A stretch of 64,000 nucleotides of DNA from Paenibacillus sp. ACRRX (GCF_022346885.1 NZ_JAKRNK010000001.1:310001-374000); one strand, 5' to 3'. Positions 8,988-18,288 are shown, counted from the first letter of the stretch. The notes: generated by a model not told the origin, from the sequence alone. Numbers and translations are program-made.

Positions 8988-10958
8988 ATGAAACGAGTAA
9001 CTTGTATCGTGTTGTCCTTTGTGATGTTGTTTGCCGCCATTTGTGGTGGAGTAAGCATACAAACAACTGCCGCAGCAGCTAAGTTAGTTCGTGCAGCAGT
9101 TGTTACCGAATGGAAAGGTAAAGTTCTAGTCGAGAAAGTAGGGGGCAAGAAGCCTCTCCAAGTGTTTAAGAAGATGAGTATTAATCAAGGGGATCGGATT
9201 ACGACTGGAGCGAAGTCCAAAGTAGTTCTTCAACTTGCAGGCGGAGCAGAACAGGATGTCGTAACGATTGGTGAAAATTCAGATGTCAGCTTCACGGAGC
9301 TGAAAAAGGATAAAGGAGTCGTCACCCGGATCAGTGTCTGGGCAGGTTCGGCTTGGTTAAAAGTAAAATCGATTGCAGGCGCTGATGACCGCTTTGAACT
9401 GGAGACACCAACAACAGTTATGGCGGTACGTGGAACTCAGTTTGGTGTCTACGTCCATCCTATGGCTGGTTGGTCGCGACTTACTGTGTCAGCAGGTGTC
9501 GTAAGGGTGTATTATCCGTATGGGGTTGCTGATGACACGTTAATGGCGGGTGAAGTATCAGGTGCGGATCGGAATGCGGCATACGCCATTGCACCCGCCT
9601 CCTGGATGAAAGCGGGGGGCCCGCTGCTTACGTTAGGCAAGCAGGATATTTATCCGGCCCAGTCAAGTACATTTATCCCTGTAGGTGGCAGCAGGACTGG
9701 CATGCTGGCACTTCAGAGCTATGCGGATCCGAAGGGCGTGGCTCCTGGGGACACGGCAATTATTCGAGCAATGGTGGAAGGATATACGGAGGCACAGGCA
9801 GAGAATAAGACCATGCTGGATCAATGGAGCCGAAGCTGCCTGAATGGCGCGATTGAGTCGATATGTTCTTCATTATACAGCTACAGTCAGCTAGGCATGC
9901 CGAACGATAGTAAAGAATCTTCCTTGTCTGCAGAAGCTGTAAAAGCATTAAAGGAAAGAGCGATACATAATGTGCAGTCCTACCTGGATGCAGTGTTGTC
10001 GATGTCTGTACGTACAGGTGTCATTACAGAGGGTGAAGCTGCAAACTGGCGGCAGCGTGGAGGAGATTCGCAACAAGCAGGTTCTAGTTCCAATCAGGAA
10101 CAGCTTCGTCTGTCTATTGATGAATTAAAGCAGACGGCTTATGTTGCGGAGCGTCTACAGGAGACGCTTCCTGTGACGGTATTATCCGAAGAATTGCGCG
10201 ATCTAAAGGATAAGCTTATGGAAGAAGGACGCCAGCGGGAAGAAGTGCAAAAAAAGCTAGACAAAGAGGTATCAAAACAGCTTGTAGCAAGCTATCTCGA
10301 ACAACTGACAGCTAAAGAGCGTGATCAATTTAACGAGCGGAAAAACCAAGCCCATACAGAACTGTGCGAGAATGCGGCCAATGTGCTTAGCTGCGAGACC
10401 GATGAGGACAATCCGGGTGGTAGTGGAGGAGCGGGCGCAGGCGGGAATGGTGGCGGAATTGTTACACCTCCACCTGAGACATTAAACGTGTTGGAACTGA
10501 AAGGTGACAGTGCTTCTTTACAAGCTGGAAAGGCTGTGCTGGTACACGCGGTATTAAAAAGGTTCCAAGTGAGCCCGCTTGTAGGTTCTCTTGAGTTGGC
10601 AATCGAAGTCGAGGGTGGACAGCTCGATACGAAGCTGCTTGATTCTCAATCTACGATTTATCGTCATGGGGTCAACGGGAAATTTAAGATAGCTCATAAT
10701 GCTGATCATTATGTGATTAGTAACGCTATAGATCAATGGAGCAGCACAGGGAACTTATTTTATTATCAGCTGTTAAGGACAAAGACAGGAGCTGCTCAGC
10801 TCTCCAACGATGACGTTTTGATAAGTCTACCTTACGTAGCACAAGCCGGCAAGGAGCTGAAGCTGACTATTAAGCAGCTTAAAATGTATGATGCTGAAGG
10901 TAAAGCGATAACGGCGACTGCTGCACAGAAGCCGCTTATTATTCCGATTGTTCCTTAA
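8988..10958 (+). CDS. Secreted FecR-domain protein
   Basis: A 656-residue exported protein. Residues 1-30 are a signal peptide. A FecR domain spans about 50-170 and contains the family hallmark TPTTVMAVRGTQFGV. The middle, about 250-470, is a charged helical and coiled-coil-prone region. A glycine-rich linker near 476-490 (GGSGGAGAGGNGGG) leads to a C-terminal beta-rich domain of about 150 residues resembling cohesin-like or Ig-like folds. FecR domains in Gram-negatives relay extracellular signals across the membrane; in Gram-positives their role is unknown. The co-transcribed CHASE2 cyclase 66 bp upstream suggests an extracytoplasmic partner for that sensor. An AAGGAGGCG site fixes the start. 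Confidence 0.8.
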   Translation: MKRVTCIVLSFVMLFAAICGGVSIQTTAAAAKLVRAAVVTEWKGKVLVEKVGGKKPLQVFKKMSINQGDRITTGAKSKVVLQLAGGAEQDVVTIGENSDVSFTELKKDKGVVTRISVWAGSAWLKVKSIAGADDRFELETPTTVMAVRGTQFGVYVHPMAGWSRLTVSAGVVRVYYPYGVADDTLMAGEVSGADRNAAYAIAPASWMKAGGPLLTLGKQDIYPAQSSTFIPVGGSRTGMLALQSYADPKGVAPGDTAIIRAMVEGYTEAQAENKTMLDQWSRSCLNGAIESICSSLYSYSQLGMPNDSKESSLSAEAVKALKERAIHNVQSYLDAVLSMSVRTGVITEGEAANWRQRGGDSQQAGSSSNQEQLRLSIDELKQTAYVAERLQETLPVTVLSEELRDLKDKLMEEGRQREEVQKKLDKEVSKQLVASYLEQLTAKERDQFNERKNQAHTELCENAANVLSCETDEDNPGGSGGAGAGGNGGGIVTPPPETLNVLELKGDSASLQAGKAVLVHAVLKRFQVSPLVGSLELAIEVEGGQLDTKLLDSQSTIYRHGVNGKFKIAHNADHYVISNAIDQWSSTGNLFYYQLLRTKTGAAQLSNDDVLISLPYVAQAGKELKLTIKQLKMYDAEGKAITATAAQKPLIIPIVP

Positions 10959-10987
10959 TTGGTTTATGAACATAAAGGAGAAAGTCA

Positions 10988-12763
10988 ATGATGAAAAGGG
11001 CTTTGAATAATTGCATCCATAGATTAACTCACCAGTCAAAGCGAATTCTCATAGCTGGGATCACATGCGTGATGATGGCAATGGTAGTGTTACAACCGTT
11101 GACTGTGTCAGCGTCAGCCCCTCCTGTGGACAAAGCATCCATTCCAAATGAAAATGCGTTACTTCAGATGAAGTCTCCTGCGGTGCATCTGGAAGGATGG
11201 CTGGAAGGTTCGCAGTGGTATGAACTGGTTCACAGATCTGGTAATGGTGAATCCGGTTGGCAGGATGGTGAGGGAGCCTTGTCACGTTTCCGTTATCCGA
11301 CTAGTCTCGTGGTAGATAGTGCCGGTAAGCTGATTGTAGCAGATACGGATAATAATTTGATTCGTGAAGTTGATGCTGTAGGAAACGTTAATACAATAGC
11401 AGGTGCGCAGCTTGGGTTGAATGTACAAGGGAATCCCGTGGGTGGATGGCTGGATGGGAAAAGCGCAAACACACTCTTTCAATCTCCTATGGGAATGGCA
11501 ATAGGCAAGGACGGAACATTATATGTTGCGGACAGCGGTAATCATGTTATTCGTAAACGAACTATAGATGGTACTGTATCAACTGTTGCGGGCGATGGAT
11601 TGGCAGGTTGGCAGGATGGCGCTGCGAAGCAGGCGAGATTTCATTCTCCGCGCGGGATCGCTATTGGAGACGACGGGACATTATATGTAGCGGATTCATT
11701 AAATCATGTTATCCGAACGATTGATCGGACGGGGAACGTGAAGACGATTACTTCTCGTTCAAGCCGTGTTGTAGAGTATATAGATGGGGCTCTGGCTGCA
11801 GCAGGCAATTATAAAGACGGAACCATTACGGATGCCCTCTTTAATGAGCCGTCCGCACTAATATGGCTGAATCCAGATACGCTGGTCGTTAGCGATACAG
11901 GCAATCAGAGGATTCGTACGATAAATTTGAAGCTGAATACGGTATCCACGCTTGCCGGCAGCGGGGCATATGACAAGTCGACACAACGGCTATATGGTAG
12001 TCATGAGCTGTATGTACCAGGAGATTATCGGGATGGTGCTGCAAATCAAGCCCTGTTTAATAGTCCAAACGGACTTGCGATAGCAGTTGATGGAAGCATT
12101 ATAGTAGCGGATCGTTGGAATCATGTGCTGCGTATGATCAAAGACGATAAAGTCTACACGATAGCGGGGCAGCCAGAGGTGAGCGGAGCAATAGACGGCT
12201 TTGCTGAGAGGGCGACTCTGCATGAACCGACAGGAGTAGCGGCACTTAAGGATGGACGAATAGCATTCACAGACTCTTTTAACAATAAAATACGTGTGCT
12301 GCAGCGATATGAGCTGCCCATAGGCATGAAGACAAGTCATCAAAGTAGTTCAGCAGCTGAACACATCTCTCTTGTTTACAATAAGCAGATCCTACCTGAC
12401 GAAGTTACTCCGCAGCTCAAACACGGGAGCGTGTGGCTTCCCTTACGTGCTCTTGCTGATGCTGTAGGAATGAAGACTTCAATGAGCAAAGAGGGAACGG
12501 TAATACTATCTTATGGTTCAATTCAGTATGAATTAAAAGTTGGAAGCCGCGAAGCTATTCGTGTGGATCAAGGACAGCGGACGATTGTAGGGATGCATGC
12601 TGCACCTTATATCGAACAAGATCGGGTCATGCTGCCTATACGATTTATTGCGGAACAATTCGGATTTCAAGCAGATTGGCTGCCAACCATGAGAACGGTT
12701 GTCATCCGAGATACGTTATTTGTCAGATACGAAGTAACCGGATCTTCGCTGCCGCCGCAGTAA
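10988..12763 (+). CDS. Secreted NHL-repeat beta-propeller protein with copper-amine-oxidase-N-like (stalk) domain
   Basis: A 591-residue protein with a long basic N terminus and a hydrophobic export signal at about 17-42. Residues about 90-440 hold at least five NHL-type repeats, each with a GWQDG or IDG motif, a P(T/M/R)G-like turn and a core such as LYVADSGNHVIRK, typical of a six-bladed propeller. Residues about 455-585 are a copper amine oxidase N-like domain (WLPLRALADAVG and MLPIRFIAEQFGF), a repeat common in Paenibacillus surface proteins and thought to bind the cell wall. It lies 29 bp after the FecR gene with an AAAGGAG site, so it is in the same operon. Confidence 0.8.
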   Translation: MMKRALNNCIHRLTHQSKRILIAGITCVMMAMVVLQPLTVSASAPPVDKASIPNENALLQMKSPAVHLEGWLEGSQWYELVHRSGNGESGWQDGEGALSRFRYPTSLVVDSAGKLIVADTDNNLIREVDAVGNVNTIAGAQLGLNVQGNPVGGWLDGKSANTLFQSPMGMAIGKDGTLYVADSGNHVIRKRTIDGTVSTVAGDGLAGWQDGAAKQARFHSPRGIAIGDDGTLYVADSLNHVIRTIDRTGNVKTITSRSSRVVEYIDGALAAAGNYKDGTITDALFNEPSALIWLNPDTLVVSDTGNQRIRTINLKLNTVSTLAGSGAYDKSTQRLYGSHELYVPGDYRDGAANQALFNSPNGLAIAVDGSIIVADRWNHVLRMIKDDKVYTIAGQPEVSGAIDGFAERATLHEPTGVAALKDGRIAFTDSFNNKIRVLQRYELPIGMKTSHQSSSAAEHISLVYNKQILPDEVTPQLKHGSVWLPLRALADAVGMKTSMSKEGTVILSYGSIQYELKVGSREAIRVDQGQRTIVGMHAAPYIEQDRVMLPIRFIAEQFGFQADWLPTMRTVVIRDTLFVRYEVTGSSLPPQ

Positions 12764-12815
12764 CGGTAGTAGGCATTGTGGAGTAGCAGGCAGGGGAAGG
12801 AGATGAGCATTTAAG

Positions 12816-14237
12816 GTGATGAAAATTCAGGGCGAATCGCCATTTTCAGAAAAAGATCAAGCGTATATGAAAAAGTACCTGGAGTCTCATCCAGACAGTC
12901 GTATGGCTTGGTATTTGCTAGGCAAGCAGTATGAACGCGCCGGAGAAAACAACAAGGCCAATTATTGCTTTAATCAAGCTGGAGATATTTATAAAGCGTT
13001 TGAGAATGGTCCACTGCCCGCTGAAACGGCTGCTGAGGAACGATCCTTGAGACAACAAGCGTTTCGTCATCGTCAATTGGTGCGCCAACGTCGTCAATTG
13101 GCAATCCGTTCAGTTCTGCTGCTTCTCCTTCTTAGCTCCTTATTAATTGCTATACCAGGTGGAGAAGCAGCTGCACCTGCGTTCCAGAAGGCGACTGAAG
13201 AAGTCAAGCCGAGTGAAGAGGTCAAAGAACCAGCGATAGTCATACCGATTATTGAACTAGTTGGCAAGAACTCTCCCGATGCAGTCGGCAATGCTTTGAA
13301 GAAAGCAGTAAAGGTTGCTTCTCAAAATGAGCAAGCACAGACAAACACGCTTATTATTGAACAGGAACAGAGAGAGCGCTGGCTGCTGTGGAGTCGCTCC
13401 CCCGAACCGTCGATGTCCATTCGACCGGCAGCTACAAAGGGCCAGGCTCAAGTTGATAACCTAAAACTTCCCGAATGTGAGTGTAAACCAGAGCGGGACA
13501 AAGCCAATCGGTATGCAAAGGCTTGGGCTGCTCAAGCGGAGAGCACGCTCATTGCACGTTCCATTGTGACGGCAGTTATTCGCAGCGGGGCAGAGCCGCC
13601 GCCTCGACTTGAGACGCTGGCGAAATCATATCCGCGCAATCGGATCGCTGGCGTAGATTCGCTCGCAGCTCCTTATTATGAGGAGGCCGTGAAACAATGG
13701 AACTCCAGTGCAAAGACAACTCCATCCCGCAGCGAACGATTAAAACTATTGTGGGCTTCGAAAACCAAAGCTGGGAAGCAGCCCTTCAAGGAAGCGCTGC
13801 GGATCGTGGTTGATAAACGCTCACATCGGCTTGCTCTTATAAGCGGAGATCAGATTATCCGCAGCTACAAAGTTGGATTGGGTGGTAAGCGGACGCCGGA
13901 GGGGAAATTTACAATATCGGAAAAGGTTGTGAACCCGAATGGCAGTGCTACAGGAGCTTTTGGCAGCAGAGGCATGACACTTTCCAATACGTTATATGCG
14001 ATTCATGGAACGGATGAGCCGGATAGTATAGGAGCCAATCGCTCGTTGGGATGTGTTAGAATGACGAGGCAGGACGTGGAGGAGCTATATGATCTTGTGC
14101 CAATTGGCACAGAGGTTCAGATTACAAAAGGCGTACTTCCCGATGTTGACGTAGCTCCGCCCTCGGGTGAGAAATATCAAGTGCCGCTTACTCCAAAGCA
14201 GGACAACCCTAATAAGATTTACAAATGGTTAGGATAA
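12816..14237 (+). CDS. TPR-like / transmembrane / L,D-transpeptidase (YkuD) protein
   Basis: Residues 1-70 look like a short TPR repeat (AWYLLGKQYERAGENNKA), followed by a basic stretch and one membrane segment near 93-110, so the repeat faces the cytoplasm and the rest is outside. The C-terminal YkuD domain (about 325-450) has His397 in AIHGTDEPDSIGANRSLGC and the nucleophile Cys413 followed by VRM, the full HxxxxxSxGCxR-type site that makes 3-3 peptidoglycan cross-links or attaches proteins to the wall. The start is uncertain: GTG 12816 or ATG 12819, both rather far from the AAGGAGA site. It is the last gene of the cyclase operon. Confidence 0.8.
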   Translation: MMKIQGESPFSEKDQAYMKKYLESHPDSRMAWYLLGKQYERAGENNKANYCFNQAGDIYKAFENGPLPAETAAEERSLRQQAFRHRQLVRQRRQLAIRSVLLLLLLSSLLIAIPGGEAAAPAFQKATEEVKPSEEVKEPAIVIPIIELVGKNSPDAVGNALKKAVKVASQNEQAQTNTLIIEQEQRERWLLWSRSPEPSMSIRPAATKGQAQVDNLKLPECECKPERDKANRYAKAWAAQAESTLIARSIVTAVIRSGAEPPPRLETLAKSYPRNRIAGVDSLAAPYYEEAVKQWNSSAKTTPSRSERLKLLWASKTKAGKQPFKEALRIVVDKRSHRLALISGDQIIRSYKVGLGGKRTPEGKFTISEKVVNPNGSATGAFGSRGMTLSNTLYAIHGTDEPDSIGANRSLGCVRMTRQDVEELYDLVPIGTEVQITKGVLPDVDVAPPSGEKYQVPLTPKQDNPNKIYKWLG

Positions 14238-14251
14238 TATCGATGACAAAA

Positions 14252-14281
14252 GAGCCGCTCCCTAGATCTAGGGAGCGGCTC
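14252..14281 (-). terminator. Perfect palindromic terminator, best oriented for the minus strand
   Basis: Thirty bases form a perfect palindrome (GAGCCGCTCCCTAG and its complement). On the minus strand it is followed by TTTTG, making it the terminator of the 45-codon gene; on the plus strand it may also stop the transpeptidase operon, although no T-run follows. Confidence 0.8.
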
Positions 14282-14302
14282 CTGAATATATATCGTAAAG
14301 GT

Positions 14303-14440
14303 CTAACCGTTAATGATAAGTAATACTGTAATAAGTATAATGCTTAACAATAGAATGCCGGAAATCCAGGTGATCGCTGAGCTATTGACGGGGTCTGAAT
14401 TGTGAGACGTCCGAGTAGGAGGCATGCGTTTGGCTGACAT
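14303..14440 (-). CDS. 45-residue single-pass membrane micropeptide
   Basis: A short reading frame with an AAAGGTGA site 6 nt before its ATG, a polar N-terminal half (begins MSAKRMPPTRTSHNSD) and a strongly hydrophobic C-terminal segment (ISGILLLSIILITVLLI), ending 22 nt before a strong terminator oriented for this strand. That combination supports a real gene. I do not recognise a family. It is transcribed toward the transpeptidase operon and divergently from pyrD. Confidence 0.65.
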   Translation of the reverse strand: MSAKRMPPTRTSHNSDPVNSSAITWISGILLLSIILITVLLIING

Positions 14441-14668
14441 AGGTCATCACCTTTCTTATGTGGTTCTATACTCTATATTGTAACCGTTTTCTTTTGTTTT
14501 GGCTAGGTCTTGCGTGTGATTTGACGCTCTTTTCTTTTAGCGGCGAAACCAGTAAACTGTAACATAGGATCAGTTTCCCCTCGGATGTACACAGGGAGTT
14601 CCTCTAACCAAATTTAATAATATATGTTAGAATAAATAACATGATCACAGACGAACGGAGTGGAACCT

Positions 14669-15763
14669 TTGTTATATCGTTATGTTGGTAAACCGATGTT
14701 TTTTCGCATGGATCCGGAACGGGCCCATCACCTTGTGCTGGACGGAATGGCGACTGCGGCTAAAGTTCCAGGTTCACTTGCACTTTTACGAGGCATGTAT
14801 GGCGTAAAGGAGGAGGCTATGCTGGCCACGGATCTATTTGGGCTGCATTTTCATAGTCCTATTGGCTTGGCGGCTGGTTTAGATAAGAATGCGACTTCGG
14901 TTGAGGCGTTATCCTCAGTTGGATTTGGATTTATTGAGGTAGGAACTGTGACACCTGTCGGTCAATCGGGTAATGAGAAGCCTAGGATGTTTCGCTTGCC
15001 AGAGGATGAAGCCTTAATTAACCGAATGGGATTTAACAATGACGGTGCTGAGATGTTGAACGTACGGCTGAAGCGGTTGGATAATTACACTGTGCCTGTA
15101 TTTGTTAACATCGGCAAGAACAAAGTGACACCGAACGAGCAAGCTAACGAGGATTACTTAACATGTATTCGGACGTTGTATGATGTTGCTAATCTGTTTG
15201 TTGTGAACATTAGTTCCCCGAATACGCCTAATCTGCGTAATCTTCAGCACGGTGACGAGCTCCGCTCCTTATTGGAAGCGGTAGTCAACGAGATGAATAC
15301 ACAGAATAAGGCAAGCGGCAAGAATAAGGCTGTGCTTGTGAAAATTGCTCCTGATGTCTCAGACGAAGAGTTGGCGCATATGACGGATACAATCGTATCA
15401 AGCGGTGTAAACGGCATTATTGCAACTAATACGACGTTGTCCCGGATGGGGACAACGCACTCCAATCGGGTGGAGACTGGGGGATTAAGCGGCAAGCCGC
15501 TAACGGAAAGATCAACTGAAGTAATTCGTCAGGTATATCGCCTGACAGAAGGTAAGCTGCCTATTATCGGTTCTGGAGGCGTGTTCACAGCAAAGGATGC
15601 GTATGCGCATATTTGTGCTGGAGCTAGTTTGGTTGAGATTTACACGTCCTTTATTTACCGTGGCCCCGAGATTACGCGTGAGCTTGCTCGAGGGATTAAA
15701 CAATTGCTTGAGCAGGATGGTTATAAGCATATTTCAGAGGCAGTAGGGAGAGACCATAAATAA
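14669..15763 (+). CDS. pyrD: Dihydroorotate dehydrogenase (quinone), class 2
   Basis: An FMN-dependent TIM-barrel enzyme of about 364 residues that oxidises dihydroorotate to orotate in pyrimidine synthesis, passing electrons to quinone at the membrane. The N terminus YRYVGKPMFFRMDPERAHH is the membrane-associating helix of class 2 enzymes. The barrel has GLAAGLDKNA, the catalytic-serine loop NISSPNTPNLR and the FMN-phosphate loops IGSGGV and VEIYTSFIYRGP. Two starts are possible, GTG 14660 and TTG 14669; TTG is preferred because GGAG lies 8 nt before it. The gene is not in a pyr operon here, and I see no PyrR attenuator. Confidence 0.9.
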   Translation: MLYRYVGKPMFFRMDPERAHHLVLDGMATAAKVPGSLALLRGMYGVKEEAMLATDLFGLHFHSPIGLAAGLDKNATSVEALSSVGFGFIEVGTVTPVGQSGNEKPRMFRLPEDEALINRMGFNNDGAEMLNVRLKRLDNYTVPVFVNIGKNKVTPNEQANEDYLTCIRTLYDVANLFVVNISSPNTPNLRNLQHGDELRSLLEAVVNEMNTQNKASGKNKAVLVKIAPDVSDEELAHMTDTIVSSGVNGIIATNTTLSRMGTTHSNRVETGGLSGKPLTERSTEVIRQVYRLTEGKLPIIGSGGVFTAKDAYAHICAGASLVEIYTSFIYRGPEITRELARGIKQLLEQDGYKHISEAVGRDHK

Positions 15764-15822
15764 ACAGCAGTGCAACTATACAATGTGCTGGATGAACGGT
15801 TGGACGGACAGGAGGCGTTCGG

Positions 15823-16638
15823 ATGGACGGAAGAGATTGGGGAAAATTTTTGCTGCCTTATGAACAGGCCGTCGAGGAGCTGAAGGTCAAATTCAAGACG
15901 CTGCGCTCGGAGCTGAAGAAGCGTGAGGAATACGCGCCTATCGAGTTTGTGACGGGTCGTGTCAAACGTATTTCGAGCATTTTGGAGAAAGCAAGGCGGC
16001 TTGATGTTCCCCGGGAACATATTGAACGTGGGATAGAGGATATTGCGGGTATCCGCATTATGTGCCAGTTTGTCGAAGATATTCGTTATGTGGCACAGCT
16101 CATTCGCAATCGCAAAGATATGAGCGTGTTGTATGAGAAAGACTACATTACCAATTTCAAAGACAGCGGTTATCGAAGCTTTCATATGATCGTTGAATAT
16201 CCGGTTCAGACGGCTCTAGGTCAGAAGATCGTACTTGCTGAGATTCAGATTCGCACGCTGGCGATGAATTTCTGGGCTACAATTGAGCACTCTCTGAACT
16301 ATAAATATAAAGACAGCCTGCCAGACGATGTAAGAGAGCGGCTGAAGAAGGCCGCTGAGGCAGCATTTATTCTTGATAATGAGATGACAAGTATTAGACA
16401 TGAGATCTTGGATGCGCAGCGGAGCTTTGAAGACAAGTCGAAGATTGTGCAGAATTGTCTGTCCTTTATCCAAGAGCTGTATTTTTATCATAAGATTACG
16501 GAAGCGATTCACTTCCAGCTCCGGTTTAACGAATTGTGGGAGCAGAATGATTTGGCAGGCTTAAGAAGGCTGGAAGAAGATCTCATCAATGCGATTAGCA
16601 CCGCTAAGAGAAGCAGTCGGAGCGCAGATGACGAATAA
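15823..16638 (+). CDS. Small alarmone synthetase (RelQ/YjbM-like GTP pyrophosphokinase)
   Basis: A 271-residue single-domain RelA/SpoT synthetase that transfers pyrophosphate from ATP to GDP or GTP to make (p)ppGpp. Visible family motifs are GRVKRISSILEKARR (donor binding), EDIAGIRIMCQF, DSGYRSFHMIVEYP (acceptor pocket) and AEIQIRTLAMNFWATIEH (catalytic acidic residues). There is no HD hydrolase, TGS or ACT domain, so it only synthesises. It is longer than B. subtilis YjbM (about 210 residues), with extra helical sequence at the C terminus. An AGGAGG site lies 7-8 nt before the ATG. It sits 59 bp after pyrD and overlaps the DUF309 gene. Confidence 0.88.
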   Translation: MDGRDWGKFLLPYEQAVEELKVKFKTLRSELKKREEYAPIEFVTGRVKRISSILEKARRLDVPREHIERGIEDIAGIRIMCQFVEDIRYVAQLIRNRKDMSVLYEKDYITNFKDSGYRSFHMIVEYPVQTALGQKIVLAEIQIRTLAMNFWATIEHSLNYKYKDSLPDDVRERLKKAAEAAFILDNEMTSIRHEILDAQRSFEDKSKIVQNCLSFIQELYFYHKITEAIHFQLRFNELWEQNDLAGLRRLEEDLINAISTAKRSSRSADDE

Positions 16639-17062
16639 GGGCTACGATAGGCTGTATGTGGCTTTTATAAAGCTCTTTAATGAAGAGCGGGACTATTACG
16701 CTTGCCATGATGTCATGGAGGAATTATGGCTTGAGGAGGGACGGAAGCCGCTCTATCAAGGATTGCTGCAAGTGGCTGTTGGACTTCATCATTGGCATAA
16801 TGGGAACAATTCTGGTGCCGTGAAGTTATGGGAAGCCGCTTTGCAGAAGCTCGATAGTTATGCAGACTTAGAGTTGGGCATCCGGCTTGACCTCATTCGC
16901 CATGATACACTCAGGTTGCTTAAAGCGTTACGGACGTCAGAAGGTGCTGTCCCTTTGGAGCATTTGACGATTACCATTGAAGATAGTGAGCTTGCGGATG
17001 CTGTAATTATGTGCTCGCTCACTGATTTAGTTGAAGCAGATGATGGCCTAATAGACAAATAA
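16628..17062 (+). CDS. DUF309 domain protein
   Basis: A 144-residue all-helical protein with the family's diagnostic sequence DYYACHDVMEELWLEEGR followed by PLYQGLLQVAVGLHHWHNGN. DUF309 proteins are small, conserved in Bacillales and cyanobacteria, and of unknown function; the conserved His/Glu residues suggest a metal or small-ligand site. The ATG at 16628 overlaps the end of the alarmone synthetase gene with GGAG 4-5 nt upstream, so translation is probably coupled. A longer in-frame start at 16589 would overlap more deeply and lacks a good ribosome site. Confidence 0.8.
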   Translation: MTNKGYDRLYVAFIKLFNEERDYYACHDVMEELWLEEGRKPLYQGLLQVAVGLHHWHNGNNSGAVKLWEAALQKLDSYADLELGIRLDLIRHDTLRLLKALRTSEGAVPLEHLTITIEDSELADAVIMCSLTDLVEADDGLIDK

Positions 17063-17070
17063 GTTTAAGC

Positions 17071-17104
17071 AAAGAGCCAAGGCGTTAGGATACCTTGGCT
17101 CTTT
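17071..17104. terminator. Bidirectional terminator between DUF309 gene and efflux operon
   Basis: AAAGAGCCAAGG and CCTTGGCTCTTT form a 12-bp stem with T-rich flanks on both strands. Confidence 0.85.
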
Positions 17105-17157
17105 GCTTGTGTATTATATGTTGTATTTAGTCTAGGCTCATTATTTCATTCACCAGC

Positions 17158-18246
17158 TTATTGCAGCACAACTGTTTCCCCTGGTTTCAGTCCTTCAATT
17201 ATTTCAGTTTTATCCGGAGTTTCCATGCCAATCTTAATGTCACGGCGCTCCACTTGACCGTCTGCCTTTTGCACTTGAACATAAGCTTTGTCCTGCTGCT
17301 TCATAATTGCAACAGTTGGCGCTACAATCACATTTGGTTTGCGGGCAGCTTCGACTTGGCCAGTTAAGCTTAATCCTGCTATAAGGTTCTGGTTGGCTTC
17401 TAGACTAATGATGACTTCGAATTGTACGGCTTGGTTTGTCACTGTCGAAGGTTGATCCGTACCACTCTTGGCAAATTTGGATACTTTCAGTACTTTTCCT
17501 TTTAAAGGTACTTCTTTCATCGCATTAATCTTTACTTTTACAGGCATACCGACTTTGATGGAGAAAATGTCTTGCTCGCCTACAAGCGATACTAATTGAA
17601 GTTTCTTCGTATCTACAATTTTGCCGATGCGAGCATTCTCTTGCACCACTTGGGGCAGCTTGCTTGCCTCATCATAAAGGAAAATACCCGATGCAGGTGA
17701 AGAGAAGCGGGCTGCTGCAATCTTCTTGCGTTTATCAGCCATCTCTTGCATTTGAATGTCACGGGATACGCTGCCAAGCTCTTGCTGCAGGCGAGCGGTT
17801 TCCTTCTGCACAAATTGTTTCTTGACCTCATCTTCTGTCATGCCCATCATACCCGTTTCGCTGTTAACTGTCGCTTGGAACTTGGTGAGCTGCTCTTCAA
17901 GCTTCTTCTTTTTCAGTTCTGCTTCTGTCTGTGCAATCTCATGCTCAAGTTCTGTCGGATCTAGTTGGAAAAGGGTGTCGCCTTTGGATACCTGCTGTGC
18001 ATCCTTGACGGTCCATTGCTTTACTTTGGCGTTAAAAGGCGCATAAACAATCGTTTCTGTCTCGTATGTTGATTTGCCTTTTACTTCAATGTTGCGTATC
18101 AAATCTTCTTGCGTCACCTCAAAAGTGACTGCATTAGCGTTTTTGTTGGCTGCATCAGGCGAAGCAGGATTGGCAAAAGTGTATAAACCATAACTAATGA
18201 CTGCTAGTAAGCCTAAAATAACAACCCATTTTATTGTTTTTTTCAT
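17158..18246 (-). CDS. Efflux membrane-fusion/adaptor protein (HlyD/MacA/YknX-like)
   Basis: A 362-residue adaptor. Residues 5-24 are a membrane anchor. After it come a beta-barrel and lipoyl-like half, a helical hairpin around 105-170 (long charged helix, LEHEIAQTEAELKKKKLEEQ), the second lipoyl half (SPASGIFLYDEASKLPQVVQ) and C-terminal beta domains with VTNQAVQFEVIISL and a GMETPDKTEIIEGLKPGE closing motif. Adaptors of this type join an ABC permease in MacAB- or YknXYZ-like pumps that move peptides or antibiotics outward. It is the last gene of its operon, 42 bp after the permease gene, with a GAGGAGG site. Confidence 0.88.
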   Translation of the reverse strand: MKKTIKWVVILGLLAVISYGLYTFANPASPDAANKNANAVTFEVTQEDLIRNIEVKGKSTYETETIVYAPFNAKVKQWTVKDAQQVSKGDTLFQLDPTELEHEIAQTEAELKKKKLEEQLTKFQATVNSETGMMGMTEDEVKKQFVQKETARLQQELGSVSRDIQMQEMADKRKKIAAARFSSPASGIFLYDEASKLPQVVQENARIGKIVDTKKLQLVSLVGEQDIFSIKVGMPVKVKINAMKEVPLKGKVLKVSKFAKSGTDQPSTVTNQAVQFEVIISLEANQNLIAGLSLTGQVEAARKPNVIVAPTVAIMKQQDKAYVQVQKADGQVERRDIKIGMETPDKTEIIEGLKPGETVVLQ

Positions 18247-18288
18247 TTGATTTTGTTTCCTCCTCTAGATCTGTTGGACGCTGCAATT

